A stretch of 64,000 nt of DNA from Neobacillus pocheonensis (GCA_023702235.1 JAMQCR010000002.1:248001-312000), one strand, 5' to 3'. Shown: positions 19,539 through 30,752, counted from the stretch's first letter. Numbers and translations are program-made. The notes: generated from the letters alone by a model not told the origin.

Positions 19539-19909
19539 CTCCTTGCTTCACCGCCTTTTCTTTCTAGGATCCTTTCGGAGATGACACCTGTTGCTATCAT
19601 CATAAGTGCTGTACCACTAACAACAATGAATAAAATACTTAAGCCTTTGATGCCAAATATCCATGAATATTGCATAAATCCAACGACTGCCGGTATGAAA
19701 AATAACATCATCTCGGAAATAATAAGCGTAGCCCCCGCTTGCACCCAATTTAATTTAATCAAGCCTGAATGAAGACCGAAGAATAATAAAATCATCCCAA
19801 TAATACTTCCTGGAATAGGTACATGAAGAAGAGAGACAATATATTTACCAATCCAGGTAAACACAATAATAACCCCAATTTGCAATAAAATCATTAAGCC
19901 CTTTTTCAA
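19514..19909 (-). CDS. cidA: CidA/LrgA-family holin-like protein
   Basis: 131 residues from a TTG at 19909 placed seven bases behind GGAGGT; an upstream ATG frame has no ribosome site. Four membrane segments, with the family motif LLHVPIPGSIIGMILLFFGL and EMMLFFIPAVVGFM. Holin-like partner of CidB, forming an oligomeric membrane complex. Co-transcribed with cidB. Its presumed LysR-type activator directly upstream is a pseudogene. Confidence 0.9.
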   Translation of the reverse strand: MKKGLMILLQIGVIIVFTWIGKYIVSLLHVPIPGSIIGMILLFFGLHSGLIKLNWVQAGATLIISEMMLFFIPAVVGFMQYSWIFGIKGLSILFIVVSGTALMMIATGVISERILERKGGEARRWLPRFFM

Positions 19910-20017
19910 GAGCAACACCTCCGAAATAGAACAATATGTAACATAGATCATTCTACTTGGAGAATCACGATTCATAAAATATATAAAAGTCATCAAAACT
20001 ATTCTACGAAGTTATAG

Positions 20018-20895
20018 TTAGGGTTTTCCTTCCTGAATATAAGTAATGAACTCCCGAACTGCATAGGAAAGATACTTATTCTTTTTAAAAATCAATGCCA
20101 ATTCCCAATCAACCTGAGGTGAAGTAATAGCAACAATAGAAACCTGATCCTTAAATCGGTTTGCTACCGACTTAGGAACGATAGATATCCCAAATTGTGC
20201 CGCTACCATCTCTCCAACGATATCCCATAAGGAACTTTTGTAGACTAAATTAGGTTCAAATCCCGATTGCAAACAGGCCTTCATTACCACATCATGCAGA
20301 ATATATTCCTCGGTAAAAAGAATAAAGGCTTCTTCCTTTAAATCGGATAAAAATGCTGATTTTCTTTCCGACAGCCAATGATCCCTGTCAACAATGACAA
20401 CTAGTTCTTCTTTTAATAAGGGATGGATCCAAACACTTCAGAGTCAACTGGTAATACGGTAATACCCACATCCACTTCCCCTTGTACTACCTTTCGTTCT
20501 AGTTGTTTCCCGCTAAATTCGACCATTTGCATATCAATTTGCGGATAACCCTTTTTAAAATCAGCAAGAACGTTCGGAAATAACATCACTCCCAAAGTCG
20601 GCATTAATCCCATTTTGATAGTTCCCTTTTTTACATGAACGACTTCGTTTACAGAAGAATGGATATCTTCTATGATCTGCAAAATTTTCAATGCTTGATC
20701 ATAAACAATCTTCCCCGCATCTGTCATCTCCACTTTTCTCTCCGAACGATCTAGCAACTTCACTTGAAGCTCCACTTCCAGGCTTTTTATCATCTTACTG
20801 ATGGAAGGCTAAGATACATGCAGGCTCTCAGATGCCTTCGTAAAATTCTTTTGTTTGGCTACTTCTACAAAATATTTAAGATGTTGAATATCCAT
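20018..20895 (-). pseudogene. LysR-family regulator (CidR-like) with nonsense codon and frameshift
   Basis: The gene starts at ATG 20895 (MDIQHLKYFVEVAKQKNFTK) and would encode a ~292-residue LysR protein. Codon 29 in the helix-turn-helix is TAG where PSISKMIKSLE continues and Gln is usual (VSQPS). Near 20412 a single missing base after GSIP shifts the frame; the next part (LLKEELVVIVDRDHWLSERK) is in another frame and the effector domain continues to 20018. Position directly upstream of cidAB in the same direction, as ywbI-ywbHG in B. subtilis, suggests it was the acetate/pyruvate-responsive activator. Confidence 0.88.
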
Positions 20896-21591
20896 TTTAA
20901 AACTCCCCGGTACTATAATAATAATTCCTTCCCACCATACTTAAAGGTTTCATATTTTTATTTAAATCTTCTAATTCATTATATTTTATCGTGTTCGTTT
21001 ATACATAATTGGAATATGGCGGAGAAGTATATCAAGGCGCCTGACCCACAAGCGTTACACGCATGTAATAACCTCGAATATATTTAAAAATTTTATAGTT
21101 CCTTTTCGATTACGAACTAAAAAAGGACATCATGGTTATACAATGGTTTTGTCCCTTTTTTACATTTAATATTTCCTAATTTATGACCATTTTTTCTCCC
21201 TTGTTTCTGTCACTTAACTGTTTCTTTTACCAAAGCGATGTTTCCAAACAGCAGCTTTTTCTTTTCTAATGGGGGTAGTTACCATGGGTAGTACCAGCGA
21301 AGCTGTCACCACCCGCAAAGAAGCCTAATTTTCTTTTTAAAATAGAAATTAGGCTTCGATGTTTTATTCAATTAAATGGCCCGTTTGTTGAACAAATTTA
21401 AAAAAGAGTTTTATGTGCAGTTCACTGCTTTCTTGACGTTTCCTTTCACAAACTGCATATATAAAAAACTTATAAGTTATAATTTATTTTATTTAACGAA
21501 TTCAAAAAAGCCGATGTCCATGTTGGGAATCGGCTTAAAAAAAATTTTCTTACTCAAGTACCCGTTTAAAATCACCCTCTTTTCTAAAAGT
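20896..21591. other. intergenic region with two hairpins
   Basis: A hairpin GAAGCCTAATTT (21320-21331) / AAATTAGGCTTC (21346-21357) and a terminator GCCGAT ... ATCGGCTT (21504-21537) are visible. A short A/T-flanked GGAC...GTCC hairpin lies at 21120-21163. No convincing gene. Confidence 0.4.
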
Positions 21592-22056
21592 CTAATAGTT
21601 AACTACTTGATTATTAAGCTCTCTAGAAATAGCATTGATTTTTTTACTTTCTAAAAAAGAAACTTCAATATTGGTGCTCCGTCCGGAATTATTGACGATT
21701 TTTAATGTAGACTTATATGAGTGTAATAAGAATAAGAATCCAACTATTAGTTCTATCATTCCATATTTAAAAAAAGGTGGAGATTGTATCAATCTATATG
21801 ATCCGAAAAAAAGGTACACACCAATTAAAAGCCTAAATATATGAATTTTAGAAGATGATTGCACCGATGAAATACTACGATAATGAATATTTTCTGAACG
21901 CTGACCGATTGGTAAAATACCAAAAATGGTATGTTTAGATTTAATCAGTAGACTTTTATTCGTTATCACATACTGGGTAGTTAACCAAAAAAAGAAAATA
22001 CTTAATCGACAAGAATTCGAATAAATTAGTTTTTCCGTTGGAATAGATTGATTCAT
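21592..22056 (-). CDS. hypothetical membrane protein (PH-domain-like)
   Basis: 154 residues. After a polar N-terminus there is a beta-rich stretch (TTQYVITNKSLLIKSKHTIF, IHYRSISSVQSS) that resembles bacterial PH domains, then two membrane segments (IFRLLIGVYLFFGSY and MIELIVGFLFLLHSY) and a polar tail. It directly follows the coupling-protein gene and ends the conjugation module. No homologue is recognised with certainty. Confidence 0.55.
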   Translation of the reverse strand: MNQSIPTEKLIYSNSCRLSIFFFWLTTQYVITNKSLLIKSKHTIFGILPIGQRSENIHYRSISSVQSSSKIHIFRLLIGVYLFFGSYRLIQSPPFFKYGMIELIVGFLFLLHSYKSTLKIVNNSGRSTNIEVSFLESKKINAISRELNNQVVNY

Positions 22057-22122
22057 ATTAATAACCCCTTTGTATATTGATGATTGGATAAAGCAAAAAG
22101 AAGCAATCTTTTTGCTTCTAAG

Positions 22123-24368
22123 CTATAAATCTAATGTGAAGGGAATCTTTTCCTCATTTTTCTCTAGGTGCTCTAATTCATCTTTATGATGACTTAGCTC
22201 TTTTTTAAACTCAGCTTGTAAGCTTGATGAAAGTAATTCTTCTTCAGGGATCATATTAAGGATTAATTCATCCTCATCTAACTCCAAAGGAATGATAAAT
22301 CCTTCCTCTTGTTGTTCATGCTGCTGCATTACGCTTTCTTTTTCCTCTAAGCTTACTAATTTATTGTCAAAGCTTTGTATTAGCGAGTCTGTTTCTTTGA
22401 TACTGACTGTAACCAATTCTTTTATATTATCCATATTTTTAACTTCATCAAATGTTTCACTGTGTAAGATCTCACGAATTACATCTGGTGTTACTTCTTT
22501 ATTTTGATTTTTCAAGTTACTATTGATATTAGATGTTTCCTCAATACTTTTGTTAGGTTGTTCTAATGCAATGTCCTGTCCTTTTTCAATAACTTTTTCA
22601 ACATATTTATGTTCCTTTGCTAAATTGATTTTATTCGCCTGGATGGTAGGGACTTCTTTTGTTAAATTAAAGTAATCAAAACGACTCATTTTATTATCAT
22701 CATTTAAGATACCTTTAAAAAACAGATGCTGATACGCTTTCTTCACTTGGATAGGATAACCACCAGAAACGAGTAAGATTGCTTCATCCCTCGGCATTCT
22801 AGTTAATTCATCAATAGTTCGCAAGTTCCGTCCTGTGTAATTCTTCGATTTTGAATCTGAACCACCTTTAGAATTTTTAGAAACCGATGAAGATTGAGTT
22901 TGTATGGTGGTTTTACCTATTAAATCAGAAAAATACTCAGCAGTAAGCTTATCCCCTACCCCTAACATGTAACGCAAGCTACAATTATTAAAAATAGCTT
23001 CGGCTTTTTCCTTATTATACTTATCGATTAACTGACCCATTGATTGTACGATTGTACTTGAAGAAATGCCATATGAACGACAAGTCGCTAAAATTTCCTC
23101 ATAACCTGGAATTTTGCCCAAATTAGGGAACTCATCTAGAAGAAGATTTACTTGAACAGGCAATCGATTGAAATTTTTATCTGCTACATCATATAAACGT
23201 TGGAACATTTGTGTAAAGAAGTTTGCAGTTAAAGGTTCCCACGTGCTATCTGCTACCAGCAGTATGATATAGACAATCATCTTTTTCCTTCCGATATCAT
23301 CGAGTAAAAAGTCACTTGTTTCAGTGAATCGCCTTACATCCTTTGCGTCAAATTTTGATAAAGTGATAGCCAATGAAACAAAGATGCTGTCTCGAACTTT
23401 GTCTGAAGCCATTCGAACAATTTGATAGGCAGAAAAAGCAGGGTGATCGGGGTCTAGGTGTGAAAAGAATTGATCCATTCTTTGAGGTGTACTTCCATGT
23501 GTAGTCAGGATTCTTTTGACATTGGCTAAGTTCGCATCAGTCGGAGTTTCATATTTAACATACAGAAGTAACGTTTTTAAAAGGGCAATTTCAGCTTTGG
23601 TCCAAAAATCAGGCTTTTGTCCTTGCATGGAGTTAATGACAATGGTATTCGCTACTTGTTCAGCTTCTATTTCTTTTGTGATATAGTCAATTGGATTATA
23701 ACGGTCAGAAATTAACATTTCTTTGAAATTGATCAGTCTAACTTCATAACCTTGCTGCTTTTTTACTTCGCCGTCGCCTCAAAAATTTCCCCCTTAGGAT
23801 CCGAAATCACCATTGAACGATTTCGCTCAAAAATGATATTTGGTAAAATATAAGATTGAGTTTTACCAGATCCAGGTGAACCCACGATAAACACATTTCG
23901 ATTAGGGATTTTTGTTTTCTCCGGTAAAATCAACGGTTTATTTTTTATTAATCCTAGAATTAAACCAGGAGTATTTTTCAAATTTTCCTTTGCTGACTTA
24001 TTAAAAGTATTCTTAACAAAGTTTTTATCGTTAAAAATTTCGCTATGATTTGAAAAACGAGCCGTACCATGAGCACCATATTCAGATGCTTCTTTATATC
24101 CATTTCCTGAAATTAATTTATAAATTTTAACAGAAAGGAATATGACCCCTAATACAGCTGCTAGTTGTAATGGTTTAAACAAACTGACATGCTTTGCCAC
24201 ATGAATCAATTCAATTGGATTCTTCATTGCATTCGTAATAGTATTGATGTCTTTATGCTTTGGAAAGTTTATGAAGAAGCTTAAAAGAAATAAATCGGCT
24301 AAACTCACTACTACTACTGAAATCAGAACGGACATAAAGACTGTTCCCTTATCAAATCTATTTTTCAA
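22123..24368 (-). pseudogene. VirD4/TraG-type coupling protein (T4CP), frameshifted
   Basis: The N-terminal part (24368-23763) has two membrane segments and the Walker A loop FIVGSPGSGKTQSYILPN, ending in DPKGEIFEATAK. The rest (ending 22123) carries LLLDEFPNLGKIPGYEEIL (Walker B) and the TraG C-terminal domain with a long acidic tail. Between them KKQQGYEVRLINFKE reads in the second frame, so one base is missing (next to A runs near 23760). Coupling proteins pump relaxase-DNA into the conjugation channel. Intact length would be ~748 residues. No other channel genes are present. Confidence 0.88.
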
Positions 24369-24382
24369 TAGAACCTCTCTCC

Positions 24383-26150
24383 TTATCTGCTTCTACCATC
24401 ATTATTTTTTCGCCTATTTTTATTTTCCTCTAATGCTCTTTCTATGTTGGTTTTTCTTCCCTTTTCCGAATCATCCATAAGGTTGTTGATACTAGTTGCA
24501 ATATTACTCATCATTTCAGCTTGAACTCGGTTATTATGGTATTGATTATTTGGCTCAATGTTTCTACCCTGAGAGTCAGGAACATCTTGATTCTGACCAT
24601 GAGAATCGGAAAGATCTTTACGAGTCTTATTCAGATATTTCATAAACTCGTCTATTGGAATAACACGATTTTCTTTTTCGTTTGCTCGTAAGATTTTTAC
24701 AGCTGTTTTTCCATCGTTTTAACATGCTTTAATCTTTCTGCTACAGCAACACGTTGTTTCTCAATTTCCTCTTTAAGTTTTGCGTATTCAGCAGGGTTAG
24801 TAAGACGAATTTCTTCAGCTGCTTTTTCTTTCTTATCTAAGCTCCTGATCCAGTTCACAACGAATTGATTATCTTTCCTGAACTTATCATATTGATCCAA
24901 TAAATTCATTTCTTTAAGAGGCTTAGGATTTTCTTTATTCATTAGATATTCAGATGCCTTATCTAGAGGAATAAGGGTACCGGACTTTCTGTACTCTTGA
25001 AGCAGCTGATCTACTTCGTGAATAGGGATATCATCCGTTTTTTATCATCCTTATATAGAATTTTTGCTTGAGTCAAGGTGACGCCCTCAAGCACTTTTAC
25101 AGCCTCTTCTACTTTTGCTTTATTCTCAATAAATTTTTCTTTTTCTAACTTAAAGCTCGCAAGATTTTTTCGGAAAGAAAGTGTTCTCTCCTTAAGCTGT
25201 TCCATATAGTTTTCAATTGAAAAACCATCACGTTTTAATATTTCTGCCCTATCTTTTGCAATTGTGTTATCTGGACTGTTCTTATACTCGTTATACAATT
25301 CCTTTGATTGATCAATGATGGAAGCTTCAGCTTTTATTGCATTTAATTTTTTATCTAATGCCCTCTCCCAATTTTCAAATTGTGATTGGCATTTAAAAGC
25401 TACTGAAAACGATACTTCTTCCTTCATTCGATTACGAACAAAGGTTATAGCTGTTTTTTCTTGAGGACTTAAATAATTCCATAAACCACTCTTTTCAAGT
25501 GACCTACGAATATCCATTTCATTTTTCTTTTGTTCTAGATCGATAATAGTTGAATTTATTTGTGCCAATTCATGTTGGTATTTCCGTAACTCACGATTAG
25601 CATTTTGAATATCTAAATTCAATTTTCCTTCTCTGGTAACAGGTTGATACTCAATACCTTCTTTTAACGCTTTCTTTTTAGCTTCTTTTTCCATTCCAGC
25701 AGCTATATGGCCTAAATGTACAGTACCTAATTCACCTTTACCTTGACGTTCGTATGAACGTAAATCAAACCTTCTTTCAAAGTTTAATCGCTCATATGTT
25801 TTATTTACTAATTCTTGATAATTGTTTCTCCAATTTTGAACATTTTCTTTATGATCCCAAGGATTATCTTTATAAATTTTCTTTCCCTTTTCATCTAATT
25901 GCCCGGTAAATGGCCGTTTTTCTCCCCATGTTCCATCCTCATTAAAAGGTCGCATAGTTAACATGATATGTGCGTGTGGATTATGTGATTTATCTCGATG
26001 AATATTCACATCTGCAACCATACCCTTTTCTACAAATTGAGATTGAACAAAAGTCTTAACAAGCTCAGTTTGTTTCTCTTGATTTAGGTCATTTGTTTTC
26101 TTTAAACCATTTTGAATCCTTTTGCCATGAAAAACAAAAAATAAAATCAT
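24383..26150 (-). pseudogene. MobA/MobL relaxase, 5'-truncated and twice frameshifted
   Basis: The relaxase domain begins abruptly (HGKRIQNGLKKTNDLNQEKQ) and lacks the N-terminal residues; the metal-binding histidines HRDKSHNPHAHIML and RPFNEDGTWGE are present, followed by a long coiled-coil. The first frame ends at 25011, but DIPIHEVDQLLQEY, GTLIPLDKASEYL and the 24942-24697 frame continue it, and DGKTAVKILRANEKENRVIP joins the last part (to 24383). Each shift is explained by one missing A in an A run. The protein would nick DNA at oriT. It precedes the coupling-protein gene in the same direction. Confidence 0.85.
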
Positions 26151-26764
26151 CTCGATCGATGCATGTTATGAATTATAAACTTTTTAACTCTTCATTTTTT
26201 CCGAATCGTCAGCATATCGCTAATTGGGACGATATTAAACATTTCGCTCTACAAATACATGGTAAGACCATTACTTATGGAAGATTCATCCTATTTTCCT
26301 ATTTAATTATTTGTGCATATTGTGAGAGGAAACGTCACTACCTTATAGACAATTCCCAAAGGATTAAGGTTGCATAAGCACGATTTGCAAACTAAAAGAG
26401 ACAATTTGCACAAGTGTTGCTTTGAATAATATTTGATCAAATTGATCCTAATAACCTTGATAACCGAACAAAAAGAAAGAGCGTGTTTTGAAAAAAAGAT
26501 TGATCAAAACACGCTCTTAAAATATTCAATTGAATCATTCTTTTATAAAAAAGATCATTTCTGTGACCCTTCTTCTTCCATTAAAGCGCCCTTTAATTGA
26601 ATATCAAAGGCTGTTAAAATGGTTCGCAATTATTGATACATAAAGTAAGGGTTTGAGATTATCGCTCCCTAGTGGTGACATAAATGGTTGAAATTCCTGT
26701 GAAAGACCTTCAATCCTCGGCGTAATGCGGGTATAAAAGTCTTTTCTTTTGCATTATGTCTTGC
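26151..26764. other. junction and intergenic region upstream of the relaxase
   Basis: Relaxase similarity stops near 26130. A plus-strand frame (26164-26377; NRQHIANWDDIKHFALQIHG, YLIDNSQRIKVA) may be the 3' remnant of another gene. A strong hairpin (AGAGCGTGTTTTG 26478-26490 with CAAAACACGCTCTT 26505-26518) is a terminator, and a GCGCC-type repeat lies at 26583-26605. Confidence 0.4.
26476..26520. terminator. strong hairpin terminator
   Basis: 13-bp perfect stem of AGAGCGTGTTTTG and its complement with a 14-base loop. Confidence 0.75.
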
Positions 26765-27426
26765 TTATACCGATGGCATTTCGTTAAAGTACGCTACATC
26801 CTCAATAGGAAGACGTGTAGTCGGATGCCCTGGTTTCGTTGCTTTTCCGATAGCAATGAGCATAACCGGCACATACTGTTCGGAAATTCCGAAAGCTTCA
26901 ACGAACTTCACTTTATCGTACCCTCCCATCGGAACAGTGTCGTAACCTTTGGAACGGGCGACAAGCATGAGCTGCATCGAGAAAGGCCTCCATCCGTATA
27001 TACGATTTGGCGAGCCACTTCGGGCGGCAAGCTTGAGTACATTCCGACCGTACGCTCGATGAATGACTTAGCCGTATCCGCAGGCATAAAACCTGCTTCA
27101 ACTGCCTGCCCATAAATTTTTTCGGCTTTCTTGTAGCTTTCCACGTCGCCAAGCACAGCAATAACGGCAGAAGCGTCGACTACCTGTTGTTGGTTAAACG
27201 CGATTGGCAGAAGCTTTTTCTTCAATTCCGGCTTATCGATGACTAGAAAACGCCATGGTTGCAGGTTCGAAGACGAAGGAGCCAACGTTGCTAGCTCCAG
27301 TATTTCGGTCATTTCTTCGCATGAGATCCGCACTGTTGGATCATATGTACGAACAGAACGACGTTCCCGAATTACATCGGAGAACATTTGCTGTTCGAGC
27401 ATATGAATAGTTTGTGAGTTTGACAT
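26765..27426 (-). pseudogene. nitroreductase family protein, frameshifted
   Basis: FMN-dependent nitroreductase fold: RERRSVRTYDPTVRI, LATLAPSSSNLQPWRFLVI (FMN phosphate and ring contacts) in the first frame, and the C-terminal L-M-LVARSKGYDTVPMGGYD-type block plus ISEQYVPVMLIAIGKATKPG in the second. The frames join at GGCCTTTCTCG near 26980, where one T seems missing. Family members reduce nitroaromatics or quinones with NAD(P)H. Start at 27426 behind AGGAGG. It stands alone. Higher GC than its neighbours. Confidence 0.88.
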
Positions 27427-27683
27427 AATAATTCCTCCTAGTAATGATAGTTTATTTCATCCATACTACGAACATTTTAATGGAAATTCTTATATACCAA
27501 AGGTTTTTTAACCCTCTCATGAGAAATGTGCTAAAAGATAATTCTACCACTATTGTTCGCATTTTACTAAGTTACCTTACTCAAATTGAAACGAATTGTC
27601 AAAAATAATACAAAGGGAATTTTAACCATTAACCCTGATAATACCTTAAATTTTATTACATCCTATTAAACTAACTCCTCAAA

Positions 27684-27727
27684 TCCTAGAATGGTTGTCA
27701 AGTGCTTTCCTTGACGACCATTCTAGG
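27684..27727. terminator. long perfect hairpin
   Basis: CCTAGAATGGT-GTCAAG pairs with CTTGAC-ACCATTCTAGG around a short loop; nearly 18 base pairs. It may be a terminator or a dispersed palindrome. Confidence 0.6.
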
Positions 27728-27785
27728 GTTTGAGATACGAGCCTTGACAGTTTCGTTCATATCAGTTTAATTACAAGCCTTCAAA

Positions 27786-27848
27786 ATCTTCTCTCTAACT
27801 TTAACTTAAAAATCCAATTTACTTATAAAGAGTTATTCCAAAATCTGG
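27786..27848. repeat. 63-bp repeat, copy 1
   Basis: About 85 percent the same as 50210-50272; the shared core is CTTATAAAGAGTTATTCCA. A GCGCC-type repeat (27881-27905) follows. Confidence 0.7.
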
Positions 27849-27937
27849 ACCAATACACGAAAAAGACGCGTTGTTAAATAAACGCGCCCGATTGCTGAAT
27901 ATTGAAAGATGTGAAAGAGTTTCAAAACCCTCCGTCT

Positions 27938-28573
27938 TTAATCAACTGAGCGGCGTTTTTTAGCGTAGATGCGGGTCCATAATACGAGTACGATAATAGC
28001 GATGTACATCAAGATCGGTGACAGAATGATGGATGTCTGAATCGGTAACGTAAACGCTATAACGATCCGAACGATAGCCTCTACAGTGAAACCTACTCCC
28101 CATACGAGGCTCATTAATCGGAGCACACGTCGGAATTCCGCTTTTTGGTCCCATCGCTTTTCCCATTCCTCCGGATTCATCGAAAAAAATTTCTGAATAA
28201 GGTAGAAAAAGGCAGGGCGTTTGCTAGCTAGTGAAGCAAGTGACAGGATTCCGAGCACACCGCTGATAACAGATTCTTTGGCGACCATAATTCGCGGATT
28301 TCCAGCGATGAGGGACGTAACTAAACTTGCAATCATAATCACCAGCATAAAGAGTGCGAGTCCATCGAGCTGCCGTTTCCGGATCAGACTGAGCAAAACC
28401 ATAATAGCTGACCAGATTGCTCCAAGTATAAAGGCTAGTTGAATATTTATCCCTGATTTATACGCAATATAATAGATTAGATAGGGAATAAGAATGTCAC
28501 GGCCAAGTGGGATGAGGATATGCAGAAGTCTTAAGGAAGTTGAAGAAACAGGTGGTGAACTATTTTGGGGCAA
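27938..28573 (-). CDS. VC0807-family membrane protein
   Basis: 211 residues, start TTG at 28573 behind GGAGG. Five to six membrane segments with the family features: an N-terminal IPLGRDILIPYLIYYIAY, the loop RKRQLDGLALFMLV, KESVISGVLGILSLASL, then PEEWEKRWDQKAEFRRV between segments and WGVGFTVEAIVRIVIAFTL. Function of this family is not established. GC content is higher than the flanks. Intact, monocistronic. Confidence 0.8.
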   Translation of the reverse strand: MPQNSSPPVSSTSLRLLHILIPLGRDILIPYLIYYIAYKSGINIQLAFILGAIWSAIMVLLSLIRKRQLDGLALFMLVIMIASLVTSLIAGNPRIMVAKESVISGVLGILSLASLASKRPAFFYLIQKFFSMNPEEWEKRWDQKAEFRRVLRLMSLVWGVGFTVEAIVRIVIAFTLPIQTSIILSPILMYIAIIVLVLWTRIYAKKRRSVD

Positions 28574-28637
28574 AGTGTTTCCTCCTTTTTATAGTATTGA
28601 CTCAAAATCAATTCAGCTTAGAACTTTTCAAAACATC

Positions 28638-29140
28638 TCAACAATCTAAGAGGAATTTCTCTAGAATGATTTTGGTATCACCCTCTCTGGTTGTGTAAGT
28701 GCCTGTGACATTATACCCGTGATGTAGGTTCAGAACTAACATGTTGCGAAAGCGATTCATGGTTTCAGTTCGTATTGACTCATATCCGTTGTCTTTGCAC
28801 CAGTTGTGTTGCATTTTCATGAGTTCCGATGCAATTCCTCTATTCCTGCAATCCGCCGAACTCCCCCCAACCAACTATAGAATTCCTTCGACTTTATTTG
28901 ATAACCCATCTTGAAACCGACAAGGCGATCTCCATCAAAACAGATAACAAACATACTCCTATGCTGTTGCTTAGCTTCTTCTACCCATGGGATAGAGACC
29001 AGACTGTTGCGATAAAACTGTTCAACCTCTTCAACCCGAAGTATAGGTCCATCATTAAATAACACTGCGACTAAAGCGGCAATAGAGTTTAACACGTTAC
29101 CTTCAGGCACACCTTCCGTAATGTTGTACTGAAACGGCAC
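28638..29140 (-). pseudogene. GNAT-type acetyltransferase, frameshifted
   Basis: Starts at GTG 29140 behind GGAGG. The first frame holds the N-terminal strands (FVICFDGDRLVGFKMGYQIK, EFYSWLGGV) and then leaves register; the acetyl-CoA block CRNRGIASELMKMQHNWCK and the C-terminal NMLVLNLHHGYNVTGTY are in another frame ending at 28638. The shift lies at a run of six G near 28862. Combined length (~165 residues) matches a complete GNAT enzyme. Confidence 0.8.
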
Positions 29141-29515
29141 GTATTGATCACTCCTCCTAACGAATTTTTAAAAAATATATTGAATTTATAAAAAATATTC
29201 CAACCATTTATATACAAAAGAGCATGTAAATATGCAAATTTATTTACATGCTCCACTACCTCCTTAACGCTTAGTTCACCAGAGTAAGAAATTCATAGGG
29301 TAGTCTTCGACTATCTCTTTTACACCCCATTTCCTCCTTATCAAAACGTACGTAAGTTTTCCCTCATACGGCTTACCAACGTTATTTCTTTGGCATTACA
29401 GAATTTTTTCGCAAGTTTCCCAAGAATATGTTGAATCTCTTTTTGTACACCTAATTCATTGTGTTTTGGCAATTAAAAAATGGCATCTATGGCAATATAT
29501 TATGTGTGTGAAAAA

Positions 29516-29562
29516 AAGCCTTTATATACAAGTTATGTTTAAAAACTTGTATATAAAGGCTT
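29516..29562. repeat. perfect 19-bp inverted repeat
   Basis: AAGCCTTTATATACAAGTT (29516-29534) and its exact complement (29544-29562), 9-base loop. Terminator-like or a palindromic repeat. Confidence 0.7.
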
Positions 29563-29883
29563 ATATAGAATATATGCTTATTTCATTAAAGCGCCCTTTT
29601 ATTGAATAAACCACTAAATATTTAGCTGTGTAACTGCTAGACTATAATCAACAGTCTATCAGTATACCACGCGCCAAAAGAAAGCAGCGTAATTGTTAAA
29701 AAATAGCCTTGTTCCAGGCTTATTTGGCATGCCTTTCTTTGGTAGCATAGACATTACTTTGCAGAAACGGCTCTATTCTACACATTCATTAATATTTAGC
29801 TAGATAGGCATGTGGTGGGGCCCCTAGAAGAAATTATTGTAAAATTAATGGCAGAACGAGATGCATTAAAAAGGATGAATAAA

Positions 29884-29926
29884 AGAACAGACCGTCTGGC
29901 CATGAGACGGTCTGTTTTCTTATTTT
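29884..29926 (+). terminator. hairpin terminator
   Basis: GAACAGACCGTCT pairs with AGACGGTCTGTTTTC, then a T-rich run. Confidence 0.75.
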
Positions 29927-30067
29927 ATATAGTTAATATACTGTCAGACGTATCTGCTAGTTCCTTTTGTTCTTGTGATGAAAACTCAACCACATACTAT
30001 TATGTGATATTAAATATGGCAACCTATATTTTTCTATTTCTTGTTCAACCAGGCGCTTGCACTTTTC

Positions 30068-30387
30068 TTACGATCCAGAAGTTATTTTAACACCAACAAC
30101 TCCTATTACAATACAAAGAATAAAAAAGATTCTTTTACTATTTCTCGGTTCATTAAAGTAAGCCATGCCCACTAAGACACTTCCAACTGAACCGATACCA
30201 GTCCATATTGCGTAAGCCGGCCGATTGGAAGAATCTTTAATGAGAGGGAAAGAAAATAAAAGCTGAAACTTCCAAATACAAGACAGGCTACGGTAGGAAG
30301 AAATTTTTTGAATCCTTCTGCACGTTTTAGGCATATGACACTTCCAATCTCAGCAAATCCGGCAAGAAGGAGTAACAGCCATGCCAT
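30068..30387 (-). pseudogene. SMR-family transporter subunit, frameshifted
   Basis: The N-terminal frame has AWLLLLLAGFAEIGSVICLK (with the essential membrane Glu) and two membrane helices to LKILPIG; then PAYAIWTGIGSVGSVLVGMA and the last helix FFILCIVIGVVGVKIT follow in another frame. One C of ATCGGC-CCG seems missing near 30220. It is the second gene of a paired SMR operon behind 30414-30752. Such pairs form heterodimeric exporters of guanidinium or quaternary cations. Confidence 0.85.
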
Positions 30388-30413
30388 CTACTCATCACCT
30401 ACCCTTGAACAAA

Positions 30414-30752
30414 TCATCTTACTTCTTGTTGACCAACATTTGACTCGATTTTTAGTCCGATTATGCCAAAAATCATTAAAATGACAAAAAATATTTTTAG
30501 CAGATTGATAGACTCTCCCCAAAAAATCGCCCCAACAGCTATTGTTCCAACCGTACCCAAACCCGTAAAAATAGCATACCCTGTTCCCACGGGTATTATA
30601 CGTAAAGCTTTTGACAATAAAAAGAAGCTGAAAATGATAACCCCAACTGTTAGGACACTAGGTATGAATTCAGTAAACCCGTGTGAATATTTAAGGCCTA
30701 TAATCCAAACGATCTCTAAAAGACCTGCAATTAAAATATAAATCCAATCCAT
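30414..30752 (-). CDS. SMR-family (SugE/Gdx-like) transporter subunit
   Basis: 112 residues, four membrane helices. AGLLEIVWIIGLKYSHGFTE has the conserved Glu and the W-x3-K arrangement of the SugE/Gdx branch, and GTGYAIFTGLGTVGTIAVGA the packing motif of helix 3. Members export guanidinium and small cations in antiport with protons. Ribosome site GGGAG eight bases upstream. No guanidine riboswitch fold is evident in the 70-base leader. Its partner 30068-30387 is broken, so a heterodimer could not form. Confidence 0.88.
   Translation of the reverse strand: MDWIYILIAGLLEIVWIIGLKYSHGFTEFIPSVLTVGVIIFSFFLLSKALRIIPVGTGYAIFTGLGTVGTIAVGAIFWGESINLLKIFFVILMIFGIIGLKIESNVGQQEVR

Larger units (their letters stand above)
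29141..30067. other. repeat- and hairpin-rich intergenic region
   Basis: Contains hairpins at 29217-29254, 29516-29562 (19-bp perfect stem) and 29884-29926 (ACAGACCGTCT with AGACGGTCTGT), and a GCGCC-type repeat at 29588-29610. A short plus-strand frame at 29812-29900 (GPLEEIIVKLMAERDALKRM) directly before the last hairpin could be the end of a small gene but has no clear ribosome site. Confidence 0.4.

Noticed and set aside
21240..21330. Possible small coding region ending MGSTSEAVTTRKEA
   Set aside because: No ribosome site, and two overlapping frames look equally plausible; treated as intergenic.
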